Shown piece after piece: positions 25,556 to 33,725 of a stretch of DNA of 64,000 nt. Source of the DNA: Desulfurispora thermophila DSM 16022 (GTDB taxonomy: Bacteria; Bacillota; Desulfotomaculia; Desulfotomaculales; Desulfurisporaceae); the NCBI RefSeq assembly GCF_000376385.1, contig NZ_AQWN01000011.1, positions 1 through 64,000 of the forward strand, given 5' to 3'. The notes under the pieces were generated by a model. The model did no database searches. It had not been told where the DNA came from and worked only from the letters and a program-made list of their open reading frames with translations. The stretch's first letter is position 1; every line of letters begins with the position of its first letter. The translations under genes and the position numbers were made by a program.

Positions 25556-27337
25556 TCAGGTGGCTAAGAACTCCATCAGATCCTGATCCAGCGGATATCC
25601 GTCATCCTGCCAGCCGCGCAGACTGTAATACTCGTCGACCATGCAGCTCAATTCTTCCCTGGTCAGCCGGTTTTGTCCATTGTTGATGCTTTCGGCAAAA
25701 AAGCGCTCGGGCAGTGTATCCATGGCCTTGCTTGCTCCCTCCCGGGCGTTGAACAGGCGGGTAATGGTTATAATCTCATTGGCCATTTTCTCCAGCCGGG
25801 CCTGGGTGTACTCCACACCGGTAGCAGCGTGGATCAGGCGGCTCAATTCGGGCCAGCCCAGCAGGTCACGGAAGAAAAGGCAGAAAATCTGGGTATTGAA
25901 AATGGTCAGGCGGTTTTCATAATCAATAAAAAGCCTGGCCTTCCCTTCTACGGTGGCCGGGTCAATCACACCGCTCAGTTCGGGTTTGTAAAAAGTAGCC
26001 CGCAGGTGGCAGGCACCCCGGGTAGAAGTGGCATAGGCCAACCCCATCCCTTTCAGCACCCGCGGGTCATAACCGGGCGGCTCCAATCCCTTCACATGCA
26101 CGGCCAAATCCTCCAGACCCAGTTCCCGGGCTGCGACCACAATACCTTGAGCCAGCACACCTCCCAAATCCCGCCGGGCAGCCATATCCTTTAGGAGTTG
26201 TACCGTGCCGGTCGCATCGCCGTACTGCAACGGGTAGTCCAGCCGGCCGCAGCGCACCGCCTCCATGACCAGCCCCACCAGGTTGCCGGCTGAAATGGTG
26301 TCCAGCCCCAGACGGTCGCACAGGTCATTGATGTAGATAATGTCCTCCAGGCTGGCAATTTGACACAGTCCACCAAAGGCGAAAATGGTTTCGTACTCCG
26401 GTCCCTCAATGGTGACCCGGCCGTAGCGGTCGCTTTCCATATGCACCATCTTGGCACAGGCCATGAAACAGTTGGGGCAAGCCCGGGGTTTAACCGCAAA
26501 GTTTTGCAAAAAAGTGTCGCCGCTCAATTGCTGCCACTGCTCCAGGGTCCCTTTCCGCCAGTAGGCAGCGGGGAAGGCCCGGGCGCCGTTCATCACACCC
26601 ACCATCACCGTGGTGCCGTAAGTGCGGTAGGTGTTCACTCCGGGTTGTCCCAGGGCCTGCTGGCGGATCTGGCGCACCACGTCTTTGAGCAGCGTTTCGT
26701 CAAAGACGGAAAAGGGGCTTTGGCCATGGAAGACCAGTCCCTTCACCAGCTTGCTGCCCAGCACCGCTCCCATGCCGGTGCGTCCGGCCGAGCGCCAGTT
26801 GTTGTTTTCCAGACAGGCAAAAGCCACCCGGTTTTCCCCGGCCGGTCCAATGACCACGGCCTGAGCGTCTGGCACCGCCACCTGTTGCAGCATGGCCGCA
26901 CTGGCCGCATAGGTATCCTGCCCCCAGATGGCTCCGGCCGGGTGAAAAACCACTTCTCCACCGGAAATCTCCAGCCAGACCGGGCTGTCGGCCCGGCCCT
27001 GGATGATCACGGCATCATACCCCGTGCGCCGCATGGCCGCCGCAACCAGGCCACCGGCATAGGATTCGCCGTACAGACCGGTCTGGGGCGATTTGCTGTA
27101 CACGCCGTAGCGGCTGGCGCCGGGCGCCACCGTGCCCGTCAATGGCCCCCAGGTGAAAATCAGCTTGTTATGCGGCCCCAGCGGGTCGATACCGGCCGGC
27201 ACTTCCCGTAGCAGCAGATAGCTGCCCAACCCCTTGCCGCCCAGTAGGCGGGACAAGACCCTCCCGCCGATTTCTTCCACCTGAAAAGTGCGGCTGCCCA
27301 CATCTATGCGCAAAATCTTCCCGAAAAATCCTTTCAT
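25556..27337 (-). CDS. aldehyde:ferredoxin oxidoreductase family protein
   Basis: A 593-residue tungsten-pterin enzyme that oxidises aldehydes to acids with ferredoxin. The N-terminal GKILRIDV and GGKGLGSYLL motifs belong to AOR domain 1; the iron-sulfur ligands are CPNCFMAC (CX2CX3C, about residue 300) plus a C-terminal cysteine in IFCLFF. GGAGGGG precedes the ATG at 27337; an upstream in-frame start at 27370 is weaker. A MoaD-like sulfur carrier gene lies directly upstream, as often seen with AOR genes. With gabT in the same module, succinate semialdehyde is a plausible substrate (inference). Confidence 0.92.
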   Translation of the reverse strand: MKGFFGKILRIDVGSRTFQVEEIGGRVLSRLLGGKGLGSYLLLREVPAGIDPLGPHNKLIFTWGPLTGTVAPGASRYGVYSKSPQTGLYGESYAGGLVAAAMRRTGYDAVIIQGRADSPVWLEISGGEVVFHPAGAIWGQDTYAASAAMLQQVAVPDAQAVVIGPAGENRVAFACLENNNWRSAGRTGMGAVLGSKLVKGLVFHGQSPFSVFDETLLKDVVRQIRQQALGQPGVNTYRTYGTTVMVGVMNGARAFPAAYWRKGTLEQWQQLSGDTFLQNFAVKPRACPNCFMACAKMVHMESDRYGRVTIEGPEYETIFAFGGLCQIASLEDIIYINDLCDRLGLDTISAGNLVGLVMEAVRCGRLDYPLQYGDATGTVQLLKDMAARRDLGGVLAQGIVVAARELGLEDLAVHVKGLEPPGYDPRVLKGMGLAYATSTRGACHLRATFYKPELSGVIDPATVEGKARLFIDYENRLTIFNTQIFCLFFRDLLGWPELSRLIHAATGVEYTQARLEKMANEIITITRLFNAREGASKAMDTLPERFFAESINNGQNRLTREELSCMVDEYYSLRGWQDDGYPLDQDLMEFLAT

Positions 27338-27374
27338 CAAACCCCTCCTTGTCCAACTACAATACCACACCGGT

Positions 27375-27629
27375 TTAGCCCCCGGCCAGACAGGGAAATA
27401 GATACACCTGGCCTTCTTCCGGCAGCGGCGTGTCCAGACCGGCCCGCTGTCCGTTTACCACCACCATGCCGATCAGGGTGGGGGAAAGACCCAGATAAGC
27501 CAGCAAATCGGCTACATCGCGGCAGGCCCCGGCCGGCAGTTGTACCGCGTTGGCAGCGGGTGCAAACCTGCTCTGACGGGCCAGCAGCACCCCCAGATAA
27601 ACCTGCAACCCCTGTTTTTCTTCCCGCAC
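27375..27629 (-). CDS. MoaD/ThiS-like sulfur carrier protein
   Basis: An 84-residue beta-grasp protein that ends in GG, the residue pair that is adenylated and thiocarboxylated in MoaD and ThiS. It probably delivers sulfur for the pyranopterin of the AOR encoded 37 bp downstream. It starts with GTG behind GGAGGG and lies 29 bp after the regulator stop, so regulator, carrier and AOR look like one operon. Confidence 0.85.
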   Translation of the reverse strand: MREEKQGLQVYLGVLLARQSRFAPAANAVQLPAGACRDVADLLAYLGLSPTLIGMVVVNGQRAGLDTPLPEEGQVYLFPCLAGG

Positions 27630-27658
27630 CGCTTTCTACCCGCCCTCCAGGATAGATA

Positions 27659-29092
27659 CTATTTTTCGCGCAGATTCAGCTCGGGAAAGTATTTTTTCAG
27701 CTTGCGCACAATGGTGGACTGGTTGACCTGCAAAGCCCGGGCCATGCGGTAAGTATTGCGGTACTTTTGCAGGGCTTTCTGTAAAATCTGCCGCTCCACT
27801 TCCTCGGTAGCCTGTTTAAGCGGGCAGATATCCACTACAAAGACATTGCGAAACTGCTGTTGCTCGGTCAGGACATACTCGGGCAGGTGATGTCGCTCAA
27901 TCACATTTTCATCACTGGTCACCACCGCCCGCTCAATCACATTCTCCAGCTCGCGCACATTGCCCGGCCAGTGATATTTCTGCAGGGCCTCCAGAGCCCC
28001 GGCCCCCAGCTGCTTGTTAATCTGATAGCGCTGATTGAGAATCTGCAGAAAATATTCGGCCAGCGGAGTGATGTCCTCCCGGCGGTGCCTCAGGGGCGGG
28101 ATGATAATGGGCACCACATGCAGGCGGTAGAACAAATCCTCACGGAATTTCTGCTCCTGTACCTGCCGGTATACCTGCCGGTTGCTAGCGGCAATCACCC
28201 GGATATCCACTTCCCGGTAGCGGTTTTCACCCAGGCGCATCACCCGCCGGTCCTGCAGCACGTGCAACAGCTTCACCTGCACATTCATGGGCAGTTCGGT
28301 AATCTCGTCCAAAAAGAGCGTTCCGCCGTTGGCCGCCTCAATCAGACCCGCCTTGCCTTCCCGGTGTGCGCCGGTAAAGGCCCCCGGCGCGTAACCGAAA
28401 AGCTCGGATTCCACCAAGTTTTCCGGAATAGCCCCGCAGTTGATCACTACAAAGGGGCGCTGCCGGCGCGGGCTGAGCTCATGCAGCCGCCTGGCCACCA
28501 GCCCTTTGCCCACGCCCGACTCGCCCTCCAGCAACACAGTGGTGTCCAGCTGGGCCACCTTTTCCACCATGGTCAGGATATCCTGCATGGCCCGGCTGAC
28601 GGCCACCAGTTCCTTTTCCTGTCCCAGCAGGCGGCGCAGCTTGCTCAGCTCGGCCCGGTAGCTGGCCAGCTTCTGTTTGCTGTCCAGCAACTGCCGGCGC
28701 AAATTAACCAGTTCGGTAATATCCCGCGAATTCAATATCACCCGCCGCACCTGCCCCTGGTCGTCCAGCAGAGGGTTGGCGGTCACAATCAATTTTTTAC
28801 CGCTGCGGGTGGTCTGCATGGCCGTAACCCGCTTTTTTTCCTGAATGGCCTGCAGGGCCACGGAGTGGTTGAAAAAGCCCTGCTGTTGCAACTGCTGCAC
28901 GTTTTTGCCGATCAAATCCTCAGCCGGTACCCCGTAATTCTGCTCGCAGACCTTGTTCACGCGCAGCGTGCAGCCCTGTCCGTCGGTAACAAATATCTCG
29001 TCACAGGAAGAGTTAAAAATCTCTTCCAGCTCTTGCTTTTCCAGGATCAACTGCTCCACATACCGGTCCTGCACCAGGTTATCCCTCCGCAC
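27659..29092 (-). CDS. sigma54-dependent regulator with PAS domain
   Basis: A 477-residue enhancer-binding protein: PAS domain (about 20-130), AAA+ domain (about 165-400) with Walker A GESGVGKG, the sigma54-contact motif GAFTGA, and Walker B GGTLFLDE, then a TyrR-type HTH at the C-terminus (about 440-470). With GAFTGA intact it should activate sigma54 promoters. Such a promoter with an upstream palindrome is seen before gabT (30627-30732). The start is a GTG with AAAGGG 6 nt upstream. The PAS ligand is unknown, perhaps GABA or a related metabolite. Confidence 0.93.
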   Translation of the reverse strand: MRRDNLVQDRYVEQLILEKQELEEIFNSSCDEIFVTDGQGCTLRVNKVCEQNYGVPAEDLIGKNVQQLQQQGFFNHSVALQAIQEKKRVTAMQTTRSGKKLIVTANPLLDDQGQVRRVILNSRDITELVNLRRQLLDSKQKLASYRAELSKLRRLLGQEKELVAVSRAMQDILTMVEKVAQLDTTVLLEGESGVGKGLVARRLHELSPRRQRPFVVINCGAIPENLVESELFGYAPGAFTGAHREGKAGLIEAANGGTLFLDEITELPMNVQVKLLHVLQDRRVMRLGENRYREVDIRVIAASNRQVYRQVQEQKFREDLFYRLHVVPIIIPPLRHRREDITPLAEYFLQILNQRYQINKQLGAGALEALQKYHWPGNVRELENVIERAVVTSDENVIERHHLPEYVLTEQQQFRNVFVVDICPLKQATEEVERQILQKALQKYRNTYRMARALQVNQSTIVRKLKKYFPELNLREK

Positions 29093-29159
29093 CCATTGCC
29101 CTTTGCAGTGTTAAAGATTCTGTAAGCCCATTATATCATTTTTCCGGCTCCCGGGGATA

Positions 29160-29201
29160 GGCGACTGCTCCACACCGTCCTAACGACGTGGAGCAGTCGC
29201 C
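29160..29201 (-). terminator. stem-loop after gabT
   Basis: A perfect 14-bp stem (29160-29173 with 29188-29201) lies in the gap between gabT and the regulator gene. There is no T-run on either strand, so it would be a weak terminator or processing site. Confidence 0.5.
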
Positions 29202-29235
29202 GGGTTACCCGGTCGACCTCCGAAACAGCAGGCTG

Positions 29236-30552
29236 CTAGAGGGCGACCAGAGCGCTTTCAATAATGGCCAGCCCCTGTTCCAGCTGATCGCTGGTGATGC
29301 AGAGCGGCATCAACACCCGCAACACATTTCCGTATACACCGGCGCTCAAAGTGACCAGGCCGTGCTCGTAGCAGTAGCGTACCACCTGAGCGCAGGCCTC
29401 CTTGGCCGGCGCCTTGCTCTGCCGGTCTTTCACCAGCTCAATGGCCACCATGGCTCCCAGACCGCGCACATCGCCAATCACCGGGAATTTAGACTGCATC
29501 TGGCGGAAACGGTCCATGGTGTAACCACCTATTTCCATTGCCCGGTCAGCCAGCCGGTCGCGTTCCATGATCTCAATGGCCGCCAACGCCGCCACACAGG
29601 CCAGCGGGTTGCCGCCATATGTGCCGCCGATCTGACCGGGATCGGGCACATCCATAATCTCCGCCCGGCCGGTTACAGCACTTAAGGGCAATCCGGCCGC
29701 CAGCGACTTGGCCATGGTCAACAAATCGGGCTCCACATTCCAGTGCTGTACGGCAAACATTTTGCCGGTGCGGCAAAAACCGGTCTGCACTTCATCGGCA
29801 ATCAGCAAAATACCGTACCGGTCGCAAATGCGCCGCAGGCCGGGGAAGAACTCGGGGGGCGGAACAATAAAACCGCCTTCACCCTGTACCGGCTCGGCAA
29901 TGATGGCCGCCACCTCTTCGGCCGCCACTGTAGCTGCAAAGAAGTTCTCAAAGTGCTGCAGGCAGTACATGTCGCATTCCGGATAGGTCCGGCCGTATGC
30001 GCAACGGTAACAATAAGCGTAGGGAATGCGATAAACCTCGGGAGCAAAGGGTCCGAATCCAAACTTATAGGGCTTTACTTTGCTGGTCAGAGTCATGGTG
30101 AGCAGTGTCCGACCGTGAAAAGCCGCATCAAAGGCCACAATGGCCTGCCGTTTAGTGGCCAGGCGGGCAATTTTTACCGCGTTTTCTACCGCCTCCGCGC
30201 CGCTGTTGACAAAAAAGGTCTTTTTCTCACCGCTGCCAGGAGTAATTTGACAGAGTTTTTCCGCCAGGTCCACATAGGGTTGGTAACCCACCACCATAAA
30301 GCAGGTGTGCAGATAGCGGGCGGCCTGTTCTTGCACCGCCTGTACCACTGCGGGCGGGCAGTGACCGGCGTTGATCACCCCAATACCGCCGGCGAAGTCG
30401 ATGAAAGTATTGCCGTCCACATCAGTCAAAAGCGCCCCCCGGGCCTCCCGCACATAAAAGGGCATGCTGTTACCAATACCCCGGGGCACGTATTTTTGTT
30501 TCTTTTCCAACAGGGCCCGGGAACCGGGACCGGGTAGATTGAGTTTTTCCAT
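29236..30552 (-). CDS. gabT: 4-aminobutyrate aminotransferase (class III)
   Basis: A 438-residue PLP enzyme that moves the amino group of GABA to 2-oxoglutarate, giving succinate semialdehyde. Family motifs are FAGGIGVINAGHCPP (about 49-63), VNSGAEAVENA, IADEVQTGFCRTG and the PLP lysine in TMAKSLAAG. A cysteine-rich insert (CYRCAYG with CDMYC) occurs in thermophile-type enzymes. Other omega-amino acids are possible substrates. GGGGAGG precedes the ATG. It is the first gene behind the sigma54 promoter, with the PAS regulator, carrier and AOR downstream on the same strand. Confidence 0.88.
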   Translation of the reverse strand: MEKLNLPGPGSRALLEKKQKYVPRGIGNSMPFYVREARGALLTDVDGNTFIDFAGGIGVINAGHCPPAVVQAVQEQAARYLHTCFMVVGYQPYVDLAEKLCQITPGSGEKKTFFVNSGAEAVENAVKIARLATKRQAIVAFDAAFHGRTLLTMTLTSKVKPYKFGFGPFAPEVYRIPYAYCYRCAYGRTYPECDMYCLQHFENFFAATVAAEEVAAIIAEPVQGEGGFIVPPPEFFPGLRRICDRYGILLIADEVQTGFCRTGKMFAVQHWNVEPDLLTMAKSLAAGLPLSAVTGRAEIMDVPDPGQIGGTYGGNPLACVAALAAIEIMERDRLADRAMEIGGYTMDRFRQMQSKFPVIGDVRGLGAMVAIELVKDRQSKAPAKEACAQVVRYCYEHGLVTLSAGVYGNVLRVLMPLCITSDQLEQGLAIIESALVAL

Positions 30553-30626
30553 CTAGCAGTTCGCCTCCCCAAGTGAACATTGCCCGCTCCGGCACCAGAT
30601 TAGGATGCAGGCTGGAGCGACAATAC

Positions 30627-30642
30627 CGCAAAAAACGTGCCT
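30627..30642 (-). promoter_or_regulatory. sigma54 promoter of gabT
   Basis: On the minus strand AGGCAC, five bases, then TTGCG gives the GG and GC dinucleotides with exactly ten bases between them, as in the -24/-12 consensus (TGGCAC-N5-TTGCA). The start site would be near 30616, 64 nt upstream of the gabT ATG. Confidence 0.75.
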
Positions 30643-30714
30643 TAGACCAGCAAAGCGCTCTTGCGCGAACAACCTTTGTTTTCAGCACCATCAATTTTGA
30701 CAGGCGAGCACATT

Positions 30715-30732
30715 TAATGCACATGTGCATTA
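30715..30732. promoter_or_regulatory. 18-bp palindrome, probable upstream activator site
   Basis: TAATGCACATGTGCATTA is a perfect palindrome centred about 108 bp upstream of the predicted gabT start site, the usual distance for sigma54 activator sites. Further TGCAT repeats occur at 30784-30832. Confidence 0.6.
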
Positions 30733-30895
30733 CGCGTCCCGCTTTTCATGCGGGTTTAAAATCCATCTCTATATCACCACGGTTTGCATTGCATATAATG
30801 CGTTTACGTCATTATTTAATGCATTCATGCAGGTGCGACCTTTTCCTCGCTATAACGGTTTGGCCTCCTGACCAGTTCTGTGGCGCAAATTAAAC

Positions 30896-30932
30896 GCCCG
30901 ACCCAGACTGTCTGGTCTGGCCGGGCTTGTTT
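30896..30932 (+). terminator. terminator with no gene in front of it
   Basis: GCCCG and CCAGAC pair with GTCTGG and CGGGC (30896-30908 with 30915-30926), followed by TTGTTTT on the plus strand. No plus-strand gene lies upstream for more than 5 kb, but a TATAAT box sits at 30794-30799, so a short RNA or an attenuated leader of the amidase gene is possible. Nothing else was found in the 30553-31021 gap beyond the gabT control sites. Confidence 0.6.
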
Positions 30933-31021
30933 TATGGCATAATGCGCGGTAGCCGCAAATATATTTTTATTGTCCAGCAGCAATTATCAGTTAGGCAAGC
31001 ACCATCCGAGGAGGTGAGTAA

Positions 31022-31987
31022 ATGTCCAAAATCATTGTCATCGACCCGGGCCACGGCGGCAAGGACCCGGGCGCCGTAGGAGGGAACCTGCAGGAAAAGG
31101 ACATCTGTCTGGACATTGCCCGCAAACTGCGCCTTGAGCTGCAGCCCTACGACGTGGAGATCCGCCTCACCCGGGACCGGGATATTTTTGTGGCCTTGAA
31201 CACCAGGTCTGAATCTGCCAACTCCCTGCGGGCCGATTATTTTATTTCCTTGCACAACAACGCCGGTGGGGGCACTGGCTTTGAAAGCTTCATTTTCAGT
31301 ATACCTTCCGCCTCTGCTATCCAGGCTCAGGATATAATCCACAATATCCTGGCGGCCTTTTTTGCCAAATATGGTTTTATTGACCGGGGTAAAAAGCGGG
31401 CCAATTTTGCCGTGCTGCGCCGTTCGCAAATGCCCTGCATTTTACTGGAAAATCTGTTCATAGATCACCCCAACGACCAGACCTTCCTGGCCGATGAAAC
31501 CAAACGCCGTTTGCTGGCTGCAACAATCAAGGACGCTCTGGTTAAGGCCCTGGACCTCAAGCTGAAAGAAGTGACCTGGGACCCGGTGGGTGAAATTGCC
31601 CGCCTGACCACGGCCGGCATTATCAGCAGCCCCCACCTGCCTCTGGATGTGGTGAACTGGGGCGAACTGGCTACGGTTTTCAATCGCCTGCGCGGTCGGG
31701 TGGTGCAGGGTACACTGAACTGGAACCCCGAGCTGGAAATTAGGGCGCTATACGACGACAATTTGATAAACACTTTGCACAAACCCTTCAACAGCCTGCT
31801 CTGGGGACCTTTCGCCACCGTGCTCAACCGGCTGCGGGGCAGGCGCTTCCCCGACGAGCCAGCCTGGAACCCCGAGCGGGAAATCAAGCAACTGCAGCTG
31901 GACAAACTGATCAACACTTTGCGCCAGCCCACCGACTTGCTCTATTGGGGCGAGTTTGCCACAGTGATTAACCGGCACCGTTCTTAA
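31022..31987 (+). CDS. N-acetylmuramoyl-L-alanine amidase with C-terminal repeats
   Basis: The first 180 residues form an Amidase_3 zinc domain: His in DPGHGGKDPGA (about 8-18), Glu in NLQEKD and His in SLHNNAGG (about 77-84) are the zinc ligands. It cleaves the peptide from muramic acid in peptidoglycan. The last 115 residues carry three copies of a WG-FATV-NRLRG unit spaced exactly 48 residues. There is no signal peptide, so it may act from within the mother cell during sporulation or be exported unconventionally. A GGAGGTG site precedes the ATG. Confidence 0.9.
   Translation: MSKIIVIDPGHGGKDPGAVGGNLQEKDICLDIARKLRLELQPYDVEIRLTRDRDIFVALNTRSESANSLRADYFISLHNNAGGGTGFESFIFSIPSASAIQAQDIIHNILAAFFAKYGFIDRGKKRANFAVLRRSQMPCILLENLFIDHPNDQTFLADETKRRLLAATIKDALVKALDLKLKEVTWDPVGEIARLTTAGIISSPHLPLDVVNWGELATVFNRLRGRVVQGTLNWNPELEIRALYDDNLINTLHKPFNSLLWGPFATVLNRLRGRRFPDEPAWNPEREIKQLQLDKLINTLRQPTDLLYWGEFATVINRHRS
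31625..31984 (+). repeat. three 48-residue repeats in the amidase
   Basis: The Trp codons of the conserved WG-FATV-NR motif are at 31658, 31802 and 31946, exactly 144 bp apart. The linkers share WNPE-EI and LINTL-(H/R)-P motifs. The last copy is cut short after NRH. They probably bind cell wall or a partner protein. Confidence 0.85.
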
Positions 31988-32052
31988 AGAAACATTATTT
32001 GCATATCCAAAGCCGTAAAGCTGCTTTACTGCCCCATACAGGAGGTGAAAGC

Positions 32053-32760
32053 ATGGGTTTTTTTTACTACTATGTGGAAGTGGGTGACACCCTGCTGTCG
32101 CTCTGCGCCCGGTACCGTAGCCGGGTACGCGAATTTGTGGAACTGAACAACCTTTTTCCATTGCGTGATTTGTTGGTGGGGGAAAAAGTAAAAATTCCCT
32201 ACCGTCATCCATACAAATTTTACCATATAGTACGTTATGAGGAAACTTTAGAACAAATTGCCGCCCGCTACAACACCACACCCCAGCTCATTGCTATGGA
32301 GAATATGATTGAAAAAGCACCGGTCGGGCAAATGCTCTACATTCCCGAGGTACGAATAAAACTGGCCAAACCTCACTTAATGGAACAAGAGAACGAAGAA
32401 ACTTATTTTTACCAACCAGTGAAGTATATTGTTGATGACATCCGCAAGGTAGCACTGCGCGAACAGCTCTTCCTGTTGCAACCCTTCCTGGGACAGGACA
32501 TCCGCCTGCGTGAGTTCACATTTAAAGAGGCCAACAACTTGGCCTATGTGGATCTGAGCGATGCAGTGATCAGCCGTGGATTGGGAGCGCAACAGGAGAT
32601 GGTCATTTATCACACTCTGCTGGATGTGCTTTACCCTTACAAAGAAATTAAATATGTTCAGTTCATGGTCAATGGTAATGTTATTGAGTCCAGCAATGGT
32701 CATGTGGACCTGTCGGAACCGCTGGATTTAGAGGAAAATCTCAAGCATGAGATGGTATGA
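32053..32760 (+). CDS. LysM and GerMN-like domain protein
   Basis: The 235-residue protein has two LysM repeats (YYVEVGDTLLSLCARYRS at residues 5-22 and YHIVRYEETLEQIAARY at about 57-73) followed by a GerMN-like domain (VDLSDAVIS, YHTLLDVLYPYKEIKYVQFMV in two parts) that resembles spore germination lipoproteins. LysM binds peptidoglycan, so a role in spore cortex or cell-wall handling beside the amidase is likely. There is no signal sequence. The ATG at 32053 has GGAGGTGA upstream; the in-frame start at 31999 is rejected. Confidence 0.82.
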   Translation: MGFFYYYVEVGDTLLSLCARYRSRVREFVELNNLFPLRDLLVGEKVKIPYRHPYKFYHIVRYEETLEQIAARYNTTPQLIAMENMIEKAPVGQMLYIPEVRIKLAKPHLMEQENEETYFYQPVKYIVDDIRKVALREQLFLLQPFLGQDIRLREFTFKEANNLAYVDLSDAVISRGLGAQQEMVIYHTLLDVLYPYKEIKYVQFMVNGNVIESSNGHVDLSEPLDLEENLKHEMV

Positions 32761-32787
32761 ATATCTGATTTTTGAGGAGGGGGAAGA

Positions 32788-33051
32788 ATGGCCACAAAAT
32801 TTGCAGACGATTTAAAAACTTATGAAAATCTGGATGTAGTCATTGCCTTCGGCAACTGGATTATTTTTGGCAAGGTTACGGCCATACAAGAAGACTACCT
32901 GGTGATTACCAATGCCGAAACCAAAAAGCCCGTTCATTTGGATGTGCGTTTCGACAGCATCCACTTCATTGCCACCATCAGCCGGGAGGACTTTGAAGTA
33001 TACCGGCGGATAATGATGGGTTTACCGGTAAATCAAATTACCGCCCCGTAA
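32788..33051 (+). CDS. conserved hypothetical protein, 87 aa
   Basis: I do not recognise this small acidic protein. The stretch DVVIAFGNWIIFGKVTAIQEDYLVIT (as three short parts, residues 16-41) has a beta-strand pattern like an SH3- or Sm-like barrel. GAGGAGGGGG lies upstream of the ATG and a terminator follows, so it appears to be the last gene of the amidase-LysM unit. Confidence 0.75.
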   Translation: MATKFADDLKTYENLDVVIAFGNWIIFGKVTAIQEDYLVITNAETKKPVHLDVRFDSIHFIATISREDFEVYRRIMMGLPVNQITAP

Positions 33052-33075
33052 AGAGTGTATTTTCCAACATATGAA

Positions 33076-33118
33076 AAAAGTCAGTCCCGGCCTAGAACCG
33101 GGCCTTCTTTTATTTTTC
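33076..33118. terminator. bidirectional terminator
   Basis: CCCGG (33086-33090) pairs with CCGGG (33098-33102). TTCTTTTATTTTT follows on the plus strand and ACTGACTTTTTTC follows on the minus strand, so it can end both the 87-aa gene and the facing 99-aa gene. Confidence 0.75.
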
Positions 33119-33409
33119 CCCCTGCATGACAATTTCCAGGTGAACCTCTCGCCGCCCATCCAGGCGAAATCCCTCTACTGCATCCTTTTCGCCCTGCTGT
33201 AGGCTCTCTCCGGGATAGCGACCCTTTTGCAAAAAATTGCTGCCTCCATCATTTTGGCCCGGTCGTAACTCCTCCGGTTCGGTCTGAGCTACAGCGGCCG
33301 AAGTTGTGGTCCCTAATTTAGGGTGCCGGTAGAGGATATAGAGCAGGGAAACGGTCAGACCAGCGCAGAGTAAAACCAGTGCGAACAGTATTGTTTTTAA
33401 TGCAATCAC
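33110..33409 (-). CDS. hypothetical single-pass membrane protein, 99 aa
   Basis: A GTG-started gene with GGGTGA 6 nt upstream. The N-terminal 25 residues are one membrane segment (ALKTILFALVLLCAGL), followed by a polar, Gln/Gly/Glu-rich tail, so it is probably anchored with most of the chain outside. A terminator directly after its stop supports it being real. No family is recognised. Confidence 0.6.
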   Translation of the reverse strand: MIALKTILFALVLLCAGLTVSLLYILYRHPKLGTTTSAAVAQTEPEELRPGQNDGGSNFLQKGRYPGESLQQGEKDAVEGFRLDGRREVHLEIVMQGEK

Positions 33410-33452
33410 AGTCCTTCACCCCGCTGTATATTATCACATCGGGCGAGCAGAA

Positions 33453-33479
33453 CACGGCCGGCAAATGATACCGGCCGTG
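33453..33479. other. 9-bp GC-rich hairpin
   Basis: CACGGCCGG (33453-33461) pairs perfectly with CCGGCCGTG (33471-33479) across a 9-nt loop, upstream of the 99-aa gene. It has no T-run. It may be a leader element or an operator. Confidence 0.4.
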
Positions 33480-33576
33480 CCGCGTGGTGGTCACACTCTC
33501 ACCTCGCGTGCCGAAACTAGGACTATCAGCGCTAATACATACTACGCCTATACCCGGTACACGGTTACTGTTTCCA

Positions 33577-33620
33577 GGCAAAAACTAAAAAGCCGCTTAA
33601 ACCCGGACGGGTAAAGCGGC
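33577..33620 (-). terminator. terminator of the hydrogenase gene
   Basis: A two-part stem (33592-33598 with 33614-33620, and 33601-33605 with 33608-33612) is followed on the minus strand by TTTTTAGTTTTTG. It lies about 100 bp after the hydrogenase stop. Confidence 0.85.
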
Positions 33621-33725
33621 CCTCTGATATGAACAAAGTACATGGGTGATGCACTTTTTCCTCAAAAATATAAAAGCGTAATTTGCCGGACTGTTACCCC
33701 CGGCAGTAATGCTCATCTGTTCCAC

